Part shown: positions 35,617 through 43,683 of the stretch, one piece after another | How positions within the stretch are numbered: the first letter of the stretch is position 1 | Layout of the letters: every line of letters begins with the position of its first letter | DNA from: Burkholderiaceae bacterium | Lineage (GTDB): Bacteria; Pseudomonadota; Gammaproteobacteria; Burkholderiales; Burkholderiaceae_C | Length of the DNA: 64,000 nucleotides | Assembly (NCBI GenBank): GCA_030654805.1 | Contig: JAURWR010000017.1 | Span: forward strand, 1-64,000 | Direction: 5' to 3' | The notes under the pieces: model-generated | Told to the model about the DNA's origin: nothing | Database searches by the model: none | The model's input: only the letters and a program-made list of their open reading frames with translations | Program-made: the position numbers and the translations under genes

Positions 35617-35658
35617 AAATCGCGCCAAGCCGCTTCGGCTTGGCGCGATTTGCGTTTT
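35617..35658 (+). terminator. Strong hairpin terminator after the basic small gene
   Basis: AAATCGCGCCAAGCCG (35617-35632), loop CTT, and the exact reverse complement at 35636-35651, then GCGTTTT. A perfect 16-bp stem with AAA/TTT flanks is terminator-like and can work in either direction. Confidence 0.8.
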
Positions 35659-35881
35659 GCGGCGCGGATGCTGGGTCGCTTGTTGGAGGCGACGGGAAAT
35701 CAAGGAGGAGGGCGGGCGCAGCCCGGCCGGGCGAGTGATCCCGGAGAATTTGGACTGAGCGTCGTCGGCGACGACAACACCGTGGCGTTGGCTTAGGAAG
35801 GCCTGCAACACCAGCTTGTAGTTTGCTCGCGCGCAAGCGGTCGACGCTGAACGTGAGGGGGCCCGACCCCTGAACCGCCGC
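35659..35881. other. Intergenic stretch between the small basic gene and the methyltransferase
   Basis: Short open frames exist on both strands, the longest on the minus strand crossing the terminator hairpin. None has a ribosome site or family resemblance. No promoter, repeat or RNA gene was identified. Confidence 0.4.
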
Positions 35882-36508
35882 TCAGGCGCGCCCCGTCGCC
35901 GCGACGAGCGGATCGCTCGTCTGGCCGTCGGCCAGCAGTCCCACCTGGACGTCGGTGAAACCGGCTCGCTCGAGATAGAGCTTCACCAGTGCCGCATGAC
36001 CGCTGATGTCGAGCGCCCGCCAGACCTCCACGGCCTTCGTCGGAAAGCAGCGGTTCGAGAAGCTGACGATGAAGGGTGCGCCTGGGACGAGAACCCGGCG
36101 CACCTCGTTAAACACTTCTGCGGGTCGCTGCAGGTATTGCACGCCGGCGCAAGCCAGAGCGGCGTCGAACGATTGATCGTCGAGTGCGAGGACGGGGTTC
36201 TGGTTGAAATCCTGCACGAACCAGCGATCGAGCCGCGGATTGGCGCCGAGTTCTTCGGCGTTCATGCCGTGACCGACGACTTCGGCATAGGTGCCATCCT
36301 TGGGAAGGTGGCTCACCCAGCTGGACATCAGGTCGAGCACACGTCCGCCTTGGGGGACCCTTGATCGATAGAAACCGGTGAGCGCGGCAGCGGCGCGCTC
36401 GTCGATGTGCGTGACCAGTCGCGGCTGCATGTAGAACGCGAGATCGTCGCCGCTGTCCAGCTTGGCGAAGGCGCTTTTCGGCAGTTCCGGGAACGGCTCT
36501 TCGATCAT
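35882..36508 (-). CDS. Methyltransferase-like protein with degenerate SAM loop
   Basis: 208 residues from ATG 36508, with AGGAG six bases upstream. The fold order fits a class I methyltransferase: RVLDLMSSWVSHLP in motif I position, a following VVGHGMNAEEL acidic strand, FDAALACAGVQYLQRP and EVRRVLVPGAPFIVSFSNRCFP. The glycine-rich loop expected after VLDL is replaced by Met-Ser-Ser-Trp, so SAM binding may be altered; this variant recurs in a family I recall but cannot name. It is on the opposite strand to parC, 247 bp upstream of it. Confidence 0.82.
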   Translation of the reverse strand: MIEEPFPELPKSAFAKLDSGDDLAFYMQPRLVTHIDERAAAALTGFYRSRVPQGGRVLDLMSSWVSHLPKDGTYAEVVGHGMNAEELGANPRLDRWFVQDFNQNPVLALDDQSFDAALACAGVQYLQRPAEVFNEVRRVLVPGAPFIVSFSNRCFPTKAVEVWRALDISGHAALVKLYLERAGFTDVQVGLLADGQTSDPLVAATGRA

Positions 36509-36755
36509 TTATTCTCCTGCTGCCCGGCGAAGCAGTCCGTCCAGCGGGCCGCAGGGTTCGCGTTGTCGATCGCCTCTCGACAGGGCGACGATTTTGATTC
36601 TGACGCCAAGGCATTCGTCCGGACAACTTCCGGCCGGCCAGCGCGCTGGATTCGGGCTGCGACACTTTGTATTCCGAGAACTTCCGGCATGGGCAGAAGC
36701 TGGAAGGACTCACCCTATTGAATGCGTTCCGCTGACAGCGGTTCCCTGACTGCTC

Positions 36756-39101
36756 ATGACATCCGACCTGTTCGACCTCCCTCCCGCCACCGACCCCACC
36801 GACGCTGTCACGCTCGCCCACTACGCAGAACGCGCCTACCTCGAGTACGCGCTCAGCGTCGTCAAGGGCCGGGCCTTGCCCGATGTGTGCGACGGGCAGA
36901 AGCCGGTGCAGCGCCGCATCCTGTATGCGATGGACCGCATGGGGCTCAGCTTCACGACCGCCGGTGGCCCGCGGCCGGTCAAGAGCGCCCGCGTCGTCGG
37001 CGACGTGCTGGGCCGTTTCCATCCGCACGGCGACACCGCAGCCTACGACGCGATGGTGCGCATGGCGCAGGATTTCTCGCAGCGCTATCCACTGGTCGAC
37101 GGGCAGGGAAATTTCGGCTCGCGCGACGGCGACGGCGCGGCGGCGATGCGCTACACCGAGGCCCGTCTGGCGCCGATCTCGCGGCTGCTGCTCGACGAGA
37201 TCGACGAGGGCACGGTCGACTTCATTCCCAACTACGACGGCTCGACGCAGGAGCCGCGGCAGTTGCCGAGCCGCCTGCCGTTCGTGCTGCTGAACGGCGC
37301 CAGTGGCATCGCGGTCGGCCTGGCCACCGAGATCCCGAGCCACAACCTGCGCGAGGTCGCGTTGGCGGCGATCGCGCTGATCAAGAACGATCGGATCGAC
37401 GACGATGAACTCGCCGCGTTGATCCCCGGCCCCGACTACCCGGGCGGCGGCCAGATCATCAGCAGCGCCGATGACATCCGAGCAGCCTATGCCACCGGCC
37501 GCGGCAGCCTGAAGGTGCGCGCGCGCTGGAAGATCGAGGACCTGGCGCGCGGTCAGTGGCAACTGGTCGTGACCGAACTGCCGCCGGGCGCCAGCTCGCA
37601 GCGCGTGCTCGAAGAGATCGAAGAGCTGACCAACCCGAAGGTCAAGGCCGGCAAGAAGGCGTTGAGCGCCGACCAGTTGCAGTTGAAGGCGTCGTTGCTC
37701 GGCGTGCTCGACGCGGTGCGCGACGAGTCGAGCAAGGACGCGCCGGTGCGCCTGGTGTTCGAGCCCAAGACCAGCCGCATCGAGCAGGGCGATCTGATCA
37801 CCCAGCTGCTGGCGCACACCAGCCTGGAAAGCTCGGCGCCGATCAACCTGACGATGGTCGGCGCCGACGGTCGACCGACGCAGAAGACGCTGCGCCAGAT
37901 CCTCGCCGAATGGGTCACTTTCCGCTTGCAGACGGTGCAGCGTCGCTCGCAGCATCGGCTCGACAAGGTGCTCGATCGCATCCATGTGCTCGAAGGCCGG
38001 CAGCTGGTGCTGCTGAACATCGACGAGGTGATCCGCATCATCCGCAACGCCGACGAGCCGAAGCTGGCGCTGATCGAGCACTTCAAGCTCAGCGAACGGC
38101 AGGCCGACGACATTCTCGAAATCCGGCTGCGTCAGCTCGCGCGGCTCGAAGCGATCAAGATCGAGCAGGAGCTGAAAGAGCTGCGCGTCGAGCAGGGCAA
38201 GCTCGAAGACATCCTCGGCAACCCGGGCACGCTGAAGCGCACGGTGATCAAGGAGATCGAGGCCGATGTGAAGCAGTTCGGCTCGGTCGAGAAGGACCCG
38301 CGCCGCACGCTGATCCAGGCCGAGAAGAAGGCGGTCGTCGAGATCGAGGTGATCGACGAGCCGGTGACCGTGGTGGTCAGTGCGAAGGGCTGGGTGCGGG
38401 CGTTGAAGGGGCACGAGGTTGATCCCGCCAGCCTGCAGTTCAAGGCGGGCGATGCCTTGCTGGCAACGTTCACTTGCCGCAGTGTCGACCCGTTGCTGAT
38501 CTTCGGCAGCGCAGCCAACGGCAGCGGCCGGGTCTACTCGACGCTGGTCAGCCTGCTGCCGGGAGGGCGTGGTGACGGCCAACCGATCACCACCCTGATC
38601 GAGCTCGAGGCCGGTACGCAGCCGGCGCACTACTTCGCCGGTCATGCGGCGCAGACGCTGTTGTTGGCCGGCAGTGCGGGCTACGGGCTGCTGGCGCGCG
38701 TCGGCGATCTGATCGCCCGCCAGCGCAGCGGCAAGGCCTTCCTCACGCTGGAGTCGGGCGAACAGCTGCTGCCGCCGGCCCTGGCTTCGGCGGGCATGCT
38801 GGGGGATCAGGTTGGCTGCCTGTCGGCACTCGGCCGCCTGCTGGTGTTTCCGCTCGCGGAACTGAAGCTGCAGCCGAACGGTGGCCGTGGACTGACGCTG
38901 ATGGACCTGGAGTCGAAGGACACGCTGGCCAGCGTCGCCGTCTTCTCGCACGCGCTGCGCATTGAAGGCACCGGGCGCGGTGGCAAGGCACGCGACGAAG
39001 TGCTCAAGGGCGCATCGCTGGCACCGTATCTGGGCAAACGGGCACGCAAGGGGAAATCGCAGGATGCGATTCCCAAGGCGCAGCGGTTGTTGCCGGTCTG
39101 A
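36756..39101 (+). CDS. parC: DNA topoisomerase IV subunit A
   Basis: 781 residues. The breakage-reunion subunit. It starts [14 protein letters not shown]; the quinolone-resistance-type region [16 protein letters not shown] precedes the active-site Tyr in [15 protein letters not shown] GyrA-box-free C-terminal beta-pinwheel (about 500-780) distinguishes ParC from GyrA. The upstream 247 bp (36509-36755) hold no gene; a clear promoter was not identified. The 3' neighbour is an accessory cluster 168 bp away. Confidence 0.96.
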   Translation: MTSDLFDLPPATDPTDAVTLAHYAERAYLEYALSVVKGRALPDVCDGQKPVQRRILYAMDRMGLSFTTAGGPRPVKSARVVGDVLGRFHPHGDTAAYDAMVRMAQDFSQRYPLVDGQGNFGSRDGDGAAAMRYTEARLAPISRLLLDEIDEGTVDFIPNYDGSTQEPRQLPSRLPFVLLNGASGIAVGLATEIPSHNLREVALAAIALIKNDRIDDDELAALIPGPDYPGGGQIISSADDIRAAYATGRGSLKVRARWKIEDLARGQWQLVVTELPPGASSQRVLEEIEELTNPKVKAGKKALSADQLQLKASLLGVLDAVRDESSKDAPVRLVFEPKTSRIEQGDLITQLLAHTSLESSAPINLTMVGADGRPTQKTLRQILAEWVTFRLQTVQRRSQHRLDKVLDRIHVLEGRQLVLLNIDEVIRIIRNADEPKLALIEHFKLSERQADDILEIRLRQLARLEAIKIEQELKELRVEQGKLEDILGNPGTLKRTVIKEIEADVKQFGSVEKDPRRTLIQAEKKAVVEIEVIDEPVTVVVSAKGWVRALKGHEVDPASLQFKAGDALLATFTCRSVDPLLIFGSAANGSGRVYSTLVSLLPGGRGDGQPITTLIELEAGTQPAHYFAGHAAQTLLLAGSAGYGLLARVGDLIARQRSGKAFLTLESGEQLLPPALASAGMLGDQVGCLSALGRLLVFPLAELKLQPNGGRGLTLMDLESKDTLASVAVFSHALRIEGTGRGGKARDEVLKGASLAPYLGKRARKGKSQDAIPKAQRLLPV

Positions 39102-39269
39102 GGTATCAGGTCGGAGGCCCATTCGCATTCTCCTGGCGCATGTGAGTGGACCCAACCGTTGCTTGAAGCGGGCTCGGGTGCGGCGCTCAATTCAAGGCAG
39201 GGAGGCGCGACGGATGGGGCTGCAATTCGGCCTCGCGTGTCTCCCGCAACCCGAACGCCAGGAGTCGCG

Positions 39270-40175
39270 ATGCACCCATCGATCGTTCAACGTGCTGATC
39301 CCAACAACGCCTTCGCGCGTGTGCCGCCAGAGCCGCGCTTCGTGGTCTCGCAACTCAGCTACCTTCGGCCGATGTCAGAGCGTCCGGTCAGTTATGCCTT
39401 CGAGCCGCCACCCGGCACGCCTTGGGAGAGCGGCGAGTACGAGCAGCAGACGGTGCGGATCACCGACGCACGCAGTGCGCCGCAAGCGCCTTGCATCGAT
39501 CGCGAGGGGTACGTGCTGAGGGATGCACCCACGGCGGTGACGAACTTCCTCGACGAGGACGCGATCCGAACCATCTACTACCGCGAAGCCGCCGAATTGG
39601 CGATGGCGGTCACCGGAGCGCGGCAGGCGCATGTCTTCGATCACCTGGTTCGACGCCGGGAGGCCGGGCGTGTCGCGTTGAGCTTCGGTCGGCGCGACGC
39701 GGGCGGTCGCGCTGCGGCGAACGGCCGGGTGCACAACGACTACTCCGAAGCGTCGGGCCTCAGGCGCCTGACGATGGTGCTGCCGGAAGGCGAGGCTGCG
39801 CGAGTCAGGCGTTACGGCATCGTCAACGTGTGGCGCTCGATCAACGGCCCGGTGCGGGACACGCCGCTCGCGGTGTGCGATGCGCGCACGCTGTCGGCCT
39901 TCGATCTGGTCCCCGGCGAGGTGCGCTATCCACGGCGCTCCGGCGAGATCTACCTCGCTCGGTGCTCGCCTCAACACCGGTGGTCGTATTTCTCGGAGAT
40001 GGATCGCCACGAGGCGCTGGTGTTCAAGCAGTACGACTCGCAACTCGGTGGCGTCGCCCGATTCACGCCGCATGCGGCCTTCGATCTGCCTGACGCGCCG
40101 CCCGGCACGCCGCTGCGCGAGAGCATCGAGCTGCGCTGCCTGGTCGTCTACGAGCAAGAGGATGGACAACCATGA
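39270..40175 (+). CDS. CmcJ/NvfI-family oxygenase-like protein
   Basis: 301 residues from ATG 39270, with AGGAG five bases upstream (an open frame back to 39159 lacks this). Matches the CmcJ/NvfI family: FLDEDAIRTIYYREAAEL, HVFDHLVRRR, the metal-binding His-x-Asp in RVHNDYSEASG, and YGIVNVWRSINGPVRDTPLAVCDA. Members include cephamycin CmcJ and fungal NvfI, iron/2-oxoglutarate-type oxidoreductases or hydroxylases in secondary metabolism. Its substrate is unknown. Its stop overlaps the next gene (ATGA), forming a two-gene unit. Confidence 0.85.
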   Translation: MHPSIVQRADPNNAFARVPPEPRFVVSQLSYLRPMSERPVSYAFEPPPGTPWESGEYEQQTVRITDARSAPQAPCIDREGYVLRDAPTAVTNFLDEDAIRTIYYREAAELAMAVTGARQAHVFDHLVRRREAGRVALSFGRRDAGGRAAANGRVHNDYSEASGLRRLTMVLPEGEAARVRRYGIVNVWRSINGPVRDTPLAVCDARTLSAFDLVPGEVRYPRRSGEIYLARCSPQHRWSYFSEMDRHEALVFKQYDSQLGGVARFTPHAAFDLPDAPPGTPLRESIELRCLVVYEQEDGQP

Positions 40176-40804
40176 ACGACGTCAAGGCAGCGATGACTCC
40201 GGTCGACATCGAGTTCTGGTTCGAGTTCGGCAGCAACTACAGCTACCTGAGCGTGATGCGCATCGAGGCGGCCGCAGAGCGGCTGCAGGTGCCCATCTGC
40301 TGGAAGCCGTTCCTGCTCGGACCCATCTTCCGCACCTTCGGGTGGGACACCTCGCCGTTCGTGCTCCAGAAGGCCAAGGGCGAGTACGTCTGGAAGGACA
40401 TGGAGCGCGCATGCCGCGAACTCGGTCTCCCTTGGAAAAGGCCGACCACGTTCCCGCGCACGGCGCTGTTGCCGATGCGCGTTGCGCTGGTCGGCGCCGG
40501 ACAGCCGTGGATGGGCGCTTACTGCCGTCGCATGATGTCGCTCAACTTCGCCGAGGACAGCGACATCGATGCACCGGACGTGGTGGCCGACGTGCTGGAG
40601 CAACTGGGACTGCCGGCCCATCAGATCATCGATGAAGCTCGATCCGAGCCCAACAAGCTGAAGCTTCGGCAGCAGACCGAGGCTGCGCGTGCCCGGGGCA
40701 TCTTCGGCGCGCCGACGTTCTTCGTCGGCGACGAGATGTACTGGGGCAATGACCGTCTGGATGACGCCCTGGCGTGTGCCAGCCGGCTGCTCACGCCGAA
40801 GTGA
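40172..40804 (+). CDS. 2-hydroxychromene-2-carboxylate isomerase / DsbA-like thioredoxin-fold protein
   Basis: 210 residues. GST-kappa/DsbA-like fold: the N-terminal EFWFEFGSNYSYLSV with Ser in place of the CxxC, as in HCCA isomerases of aromatic degradation, and the C-terminal GIFGAPTFFVGDEMYWGNDRLDDAL with the conserved cis-Pro. HCCA isomerase uses glutathione to isomerise a naphthalene-pathway intermediate, and the family also includes other glutathione-dependent isomerases. It is translationally coupled to the CmcJ-like gene and converges with the LysR gene, overlapping it by 14 bp. Confidence 0.88.
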   Translation: MNDVKAAMTPVDIEFWFEFGSNYSYLSVMRIEAAAERLQVPICWKPFLLGPIFRTFGWDTSPFVLQKAKGEYVWKDMERACRELGLPWKRPTTFPRTALLPMRVALVGAGQPWMGAYCRRMMSLNFAEDSDIDAPDVVADVLEQLGLPAHQIIDEARSEPNKLKLRQQTEAARARGIFGAPTFFVGDEMYWGNDRLDDALACASRLLTPK

Positions 40805-41714
40805 CGGCTCGGGACGAGGCGGCCTCCGCTTCGATCCACGCAGCCACCTGGCGAACCGCGGCTCGCGGCTCCTGCTCGGCGCGGATAAGCCAGTAGGCGT
40901 GGGTCGTCTCGGGCTGCTTCTCGCGTGGCGCGAGCGGCACCAGCCGGTGCTCGTCGAGCAGTGGCTGGATCAGCGAGAGCCGCCCGAGAGCCACGCCCTG
41001 GCCGGCCAGGGCGGCCTGGATCACCTGGTCGTACTGGTTGAAGTGCAGCACACCGCGCGGCCGGGCATCGGCCCATCCCTTCGCAGCGAGCCAGTCGCCC
41101 CATTGCAGCCAGGGGTGCCTCGGGTCATCGAACTCCAGCAGGGACACCTTGGACAGCACCTTGGCCGAGCTCAGCGACTTCAAGCCCAGGCCGGGATGCG
41201 CAACCGGCATCAGCGATTCGCCGAACAACAAGGTGGCGCTTTCGGGCGCGGATGCGGGCGTGGTGTAGCGGATCGCCAGATCGATGCCGTCGTGACGCAG
41301 ATCCGCCACCTGGTTGTTGGCCGAGACCCGCAGGTCGACGCCGGGGTGCAATGCCTGGAAACGGCTGAGGCGCGGAAGCAGCCACAGGCCGGTGACGCCG
41401 ATGCTGGCGCTCAACATCACCGGTCGCGCAGCCCCTTTCGTGCGGATATCGCCCAGCACATCCTGCAGTTGCTGGACGGCGCCATCGGCGCTCCGGAACA
41501 GGCGCTCGCCCTCGGCCGTGAACGCAATCGAGCGGTGCCCGCGCACCAGCAGCTTGATGCCGAGTTGGCTTTCCAGCGCATGGATCTGGCGGCTCACGGC
41601 CGACTGCGTGAGGCACAGATCCTGCGCCGCCAGGGTGATGCTCATGCGACGGCCCACCGCGACGTAGCCTCGGATCAGGTCCAGCGATGACAAGCGAACG
41701 AGTGGGAGTGACAT
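40791..41714 (-). CDS. LysR-family transcriptional regulator (GcvA-like)
   Basis: 307 residues from ATG 41714, the start that places the winged helix-turn-helix at about 10-65 (LDLIRGYVAVGRRMSITLAAQDLCLTQSAVSRQI). A type 2 periplasmic-binding-like effector domain follows from about 95. The 3' end overlaps the isomerase gene by 14 bp. It is divergent from the ABM-like/cupin operon, with 137 bp between starts containing a promoter and inverted repeats, so it probably regulates that operon and perhaps the CmcJ pair. Confidence 0.9.
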   Translation of the reverse strand: MSLPLVRLSSLDLIRGYVAVGRRMSITLAAQDLCLTQSAVSRQIHALESQLGIKLLVRGHRSIAFTAEGERLFRSADGAVQQLQDVLGDIRTKGAARPVMLSASIGVTGLWLLPRLSRFQALHPGVDLRVSANNQVADLRHDGIDLAIRYTTPASAPESATLLFGESLMPVAHPGLGLKSLSSAKVLSKVSLLEFDDPRHPWLQWGDWLAAKGWADARPRGVLHFNQYDQVIQAALAGQGVALGRLSLIQPLLDEHRLVPLAPREKQPETTHAYWLIRAEQEPRAAVRQVAAWIEAEAASSRAVTSA

Positions 41715-41748
41715 TCGCGTGGTGCATGCGGAAGCGTCGAGAAATCGA

Positions 41749-41777
41749 TTGAAGCACAAGCGGCTTGATCGTGTAAT
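41749..41777 (+). promoter_or_regulatory. Sigma-70 promoter of the ABM-like/cupin operon
   Basis: TTGAAG (41749-41754), 17-bp spacer, TGTAAT (41772-41777). An imperfect inverted repeat (GATTGAAGC ... GCTTGATC) overlaps the -35 and spacer, a plausible site for the divergently encoded LysR protein. The distance to the ATG at 41852 is 75 bp. Confidence 0.5.
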
Positions 41778-41817
41778 AGGGCCCATGCCCGGTGCCGTCG
41801 TGCTCAACCGGGGGCCG

Positions 41818-41834
41818 GTTGCCCGTGAGGCAAC
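41818..41834. promoter_or_regulatory. Inverted repeat in the leader of the ABM-like gene
   Basis: GTTGCC-CGTGA-GGCAAC is a perfect 6-bp dyad about 17 bp before the start codon, between the promoter and the ribosome site. It could be an operator or an mRNA hairpin; sequence alone does not decide. Confidence 0.35.
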
Positions 41835-41851
41835 GCATCACGGGAGCGTTC

Positions 41852-42133
41852 ATGGATTACGTGCTGATCACCCATGCGGTCAAGGACTACGAAGCCTGGA
41901 AGAAGGTCTTCGACGATGCGGCCCCGATGCGAAAGAATGCCGGCGAGCAGAGATATTTCGTCTTGCGCCACGAGGTCGATGCGAACCGGATCGTTCACTT
42001 CTCGCAATGGGCGTCGATTGCCCGGGCCCGGGCGTTCTTCGAGTCGCCGGAACTGGTCGAGATTCGTCGGCTGGCCGGTGTCGAATCTCCCGAGTTCAAC
42101 TACTTGCGCAGCCTCGAGGAGGGGGTGCTGTGA
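41852..42133 (+). CDS. Small antibiotic-biosynthesis-monooxygenase-like (ABM) protein
   Basis: 93 residues from ATG 41852 with GGGAG upstream. The size and pattern (YVLITHAVKDYEAWKKVFDD, RYFVLRHEVDANRIVHFSQW, ARAFFESPELVEI) fit the dimeric ferredoxin-like ABM fold used by small monooxygenases and cyclases. No cofactor residue can be assigned. It overlaps the next cupin gene through GTGA. Probably controlled by the divergent LysR protein. Confidence 0.78.
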   Translation: MDYVLITHAVKDYEAWKKVFDDAAPMRKNAGEQRYFVLRHEVDANRIVHFSQWASIARARAFFESPELVEIRRLAGVESPEFNYLRSLEEGVL

Positions 42134-42612
42134 CCGCGCGGCGCCACCCCGTCTCCGCGCGCGCCGATCAGGTGCCCACGCGCCTCAAGGCGTCCAGCTA
42201 CCCCGAACCGTTTGCCTCACGGATGCAGGGACGCATGAAGCGGCCGCTGGGCGATCTGTTCGGGTTGAAGAACTTCGGCGTCAACCTGACCACGCTGCTC
42301 CCGGGTGCGGTATCTGCGCTGCGGCACCAGCACCTGCGCCAGGACGAATTTGTCTACATCCTGGAGGGCGAACCGACCCTGGTCACCAACGAGGGTGAAA
42401 TGCTGCTGGGGCCTGGAATGTGCGCAGGTTTTGCGGCCGGCAACGGTGATGCACACATGCTGATCAACCGCAGCGATCTATCGTGTATGTACCTGGAAAT
42501 CGGAGACCGGACGCCCGGTGACCTCGCCACCTATCCGGACGACGATCTTGTGGCACGTGCGACGGAACATGGCGCGTGGCAATTCACGCACAAGGACGGC
42601 ACGCCCTACTGA
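42130..42612 (+). CDS. Cupin-domain protein
   Basis: 160 residues from GTG 42130, overlapping the previous stop (GTGA). Cupin motif 1 is seen as LRHQHLRQDEFVYILEGEPTL with metal ligands His-x-His and Glu, and motif 2 as GPGMCAGFAAGNGDAHML. It resembles small cupins annotated as dioxygenase-like or mannose-6-phosphate isomerase-like. Substrate unknown. It forms an operon with the ABM-like gene, and its 3' end is followed 44 bp later by the convergent dsbB. Confidence 0.85.
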   Translation: MTARRHPVSARADQVPTRLKASSYPEPFASRMQGRMKRPLGDLFGLKNFGVNLTTLLPGAVSALRHQHLRQDEFVYILEGEPTLVTNEGEMLLGPGMCAGFAAGNGDAHMLINRSDLSCMYLEIGDRTPGDLATYPDDDLVARATEHGAWQFTHKDGTPY

Positions 42613-42656
42613 CTCAGGTCCGGCCGGGTCGAGCAAGTCTGGCGGCGGGCGGTGAA

Positions 42657-43163
42657 TCAATACCGTCGGCGCGGCTTGCTCACCACCACCCAAATCGACG
42701 CCGCCGCCAGCATGACGAACAAGGCCAGGCTCCAGTACGCGTACTGGATGCCGAGCAACTTCACGGCAGCGTCGGAGCAGTTGGCGGTGACCTGAAGCAG
42801 CGGCGGGAACGCGCCGTCGAGACCCAGGGCGCTGATCACCTTGTCGGCGAAGGTCAGGTTGCACGACGTGGACTTCGATGCCACCAGGTCCTGGTAGAGC
42901 GCCGACGCCGCGCCGCTGAGCGCCAGCAGCAGCGTCAGCACGCCGATGCCCCGGCGCGCGACGGCGGAGGACCACGCTGCGCCGATCAGGCACAGCAAGG
43001 CGATCGCGAGGTAGATGACACGCTGCAGGATGCACCAGGGGCAGGGCTGCATGTCGAACACATGCTGCGACACCAGCGCGCCTGCCACCGCGCCGACGCA
43101 CGCCACCGCCATCGCCAGCAGCAGCCGGGTCGTGCCTGAAGTCGATGAAGACGAGGTCACCAT
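42657..43163 (-). CDS. dsbB: Disulfide bond formation protein B
   Basis: 168 residues from ATG 43163. Reoxidises DsbA and passes electrons to quinone in the inner membrane. The first Cys pair lies in MQPCPWCILQR and the periplasmic pair in STSCNLTF and VTANCSD. Four membrane helices fit the family. The frame is open further upstream to 43718, but that part lies under the RidA gene; the ATG overlapping the RidA stop (TGATG) is the likely start. Confidence 0.95.
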   Translation of the reverse strand: MVTSSSSTSGTTRLLLAMAVACVGAVAGALVSQHVFDMQPCPWCILQRVIYLAIALLCLIGAAWSSAVARRGIGVLTLLLALSGAASALYQDLVASKSTSCNLTFADKVISALGLDGAFPPLLQVTANCSDAAVKLLGIQYAYWSLALFVMLAAASIWVVVSKPRRRY

Positions 43164-43630
43164 CAAGCTACCTGCACGATCAACTCGATCTCGACACAGG
43201 CTCCGAGCGGAATCTGGGCGACCCCGAATGCGCTGCGCGCATGCTGACCCTTCGTACCAAACACCTCGCCGAGCAACTCCGAGCACCCGTTGGTCACCAG
43301 GTGCTGTTCGGTGTACGAACCCGTGCTGTTGACAAGGCTCATCAGCTTGACGATGCGTTCGACCTGGTTCAGGTCGCCGATGGCCGCATTCAGCGTGCCG
43401 AGCAGGTCGATCGCGACGGCGCGCGCTGCCGACTTGCCGGTGGCCGTATCCATGTTCAGACCCAGCTGGCCGACCCACGGCTTGCCATCGCGCTTGGCGA
43501 TGTGCCCGGAGAGGAACACCAGGTTGCCGGTACGCACGAAAGGCAGATAGGCGGCGGCCGGGATGGCCACCGGAGGCAGTTCGATGCCCAGCTCCTTCAG
43601 GCGGTCGTACACAGAGGAGGATGCAGTCAT
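43163..43630 (-). CDS. RidA family protein
   Basis: 155 residues, YjgF/RidA fold (Rid subfamily with the LPPVAIPAAAYLPFVRTGNLVFLSG start). Members hydrolyse reactive imine/enamine intermediates from PLP enzymes, but this subgroup, seen beside dsbB in betaproteobacteria, lacks a proven substrate. The C-terminal SAFGVAQIPLGACVEIELI carries the conserved acidic residue; the Arg normally binding carboxylates is not clearly placed. It overlaps dsbB and is divergent from comEC by 53 bp. Confidence 0.88.
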   Translation of the reverse strand: MTASSSVYDRLKELGIELPPVAIPAAAYLPFVRTGNLVFLSGHIAKRDGKPWVGQLGLNMDTATGKSAARAVAIDLLGTLNAAIGDLNQVERIVKLMSLVNSTGSYTEQHLVTNGCSELLGEVFGTKGQHARSAFGVAQIPLGACVEIELIVQVA

Positions 43631-43683
43631 TGGGGGGTGTTCCGACAGCGTTAGATGGAGCTTGAAATCCTACACTGCGGCGG

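Noticed and set aside
36108-39155. 1015-codon minus-strand frame
   Set aside because: Antisense of parC; no domain pattern.
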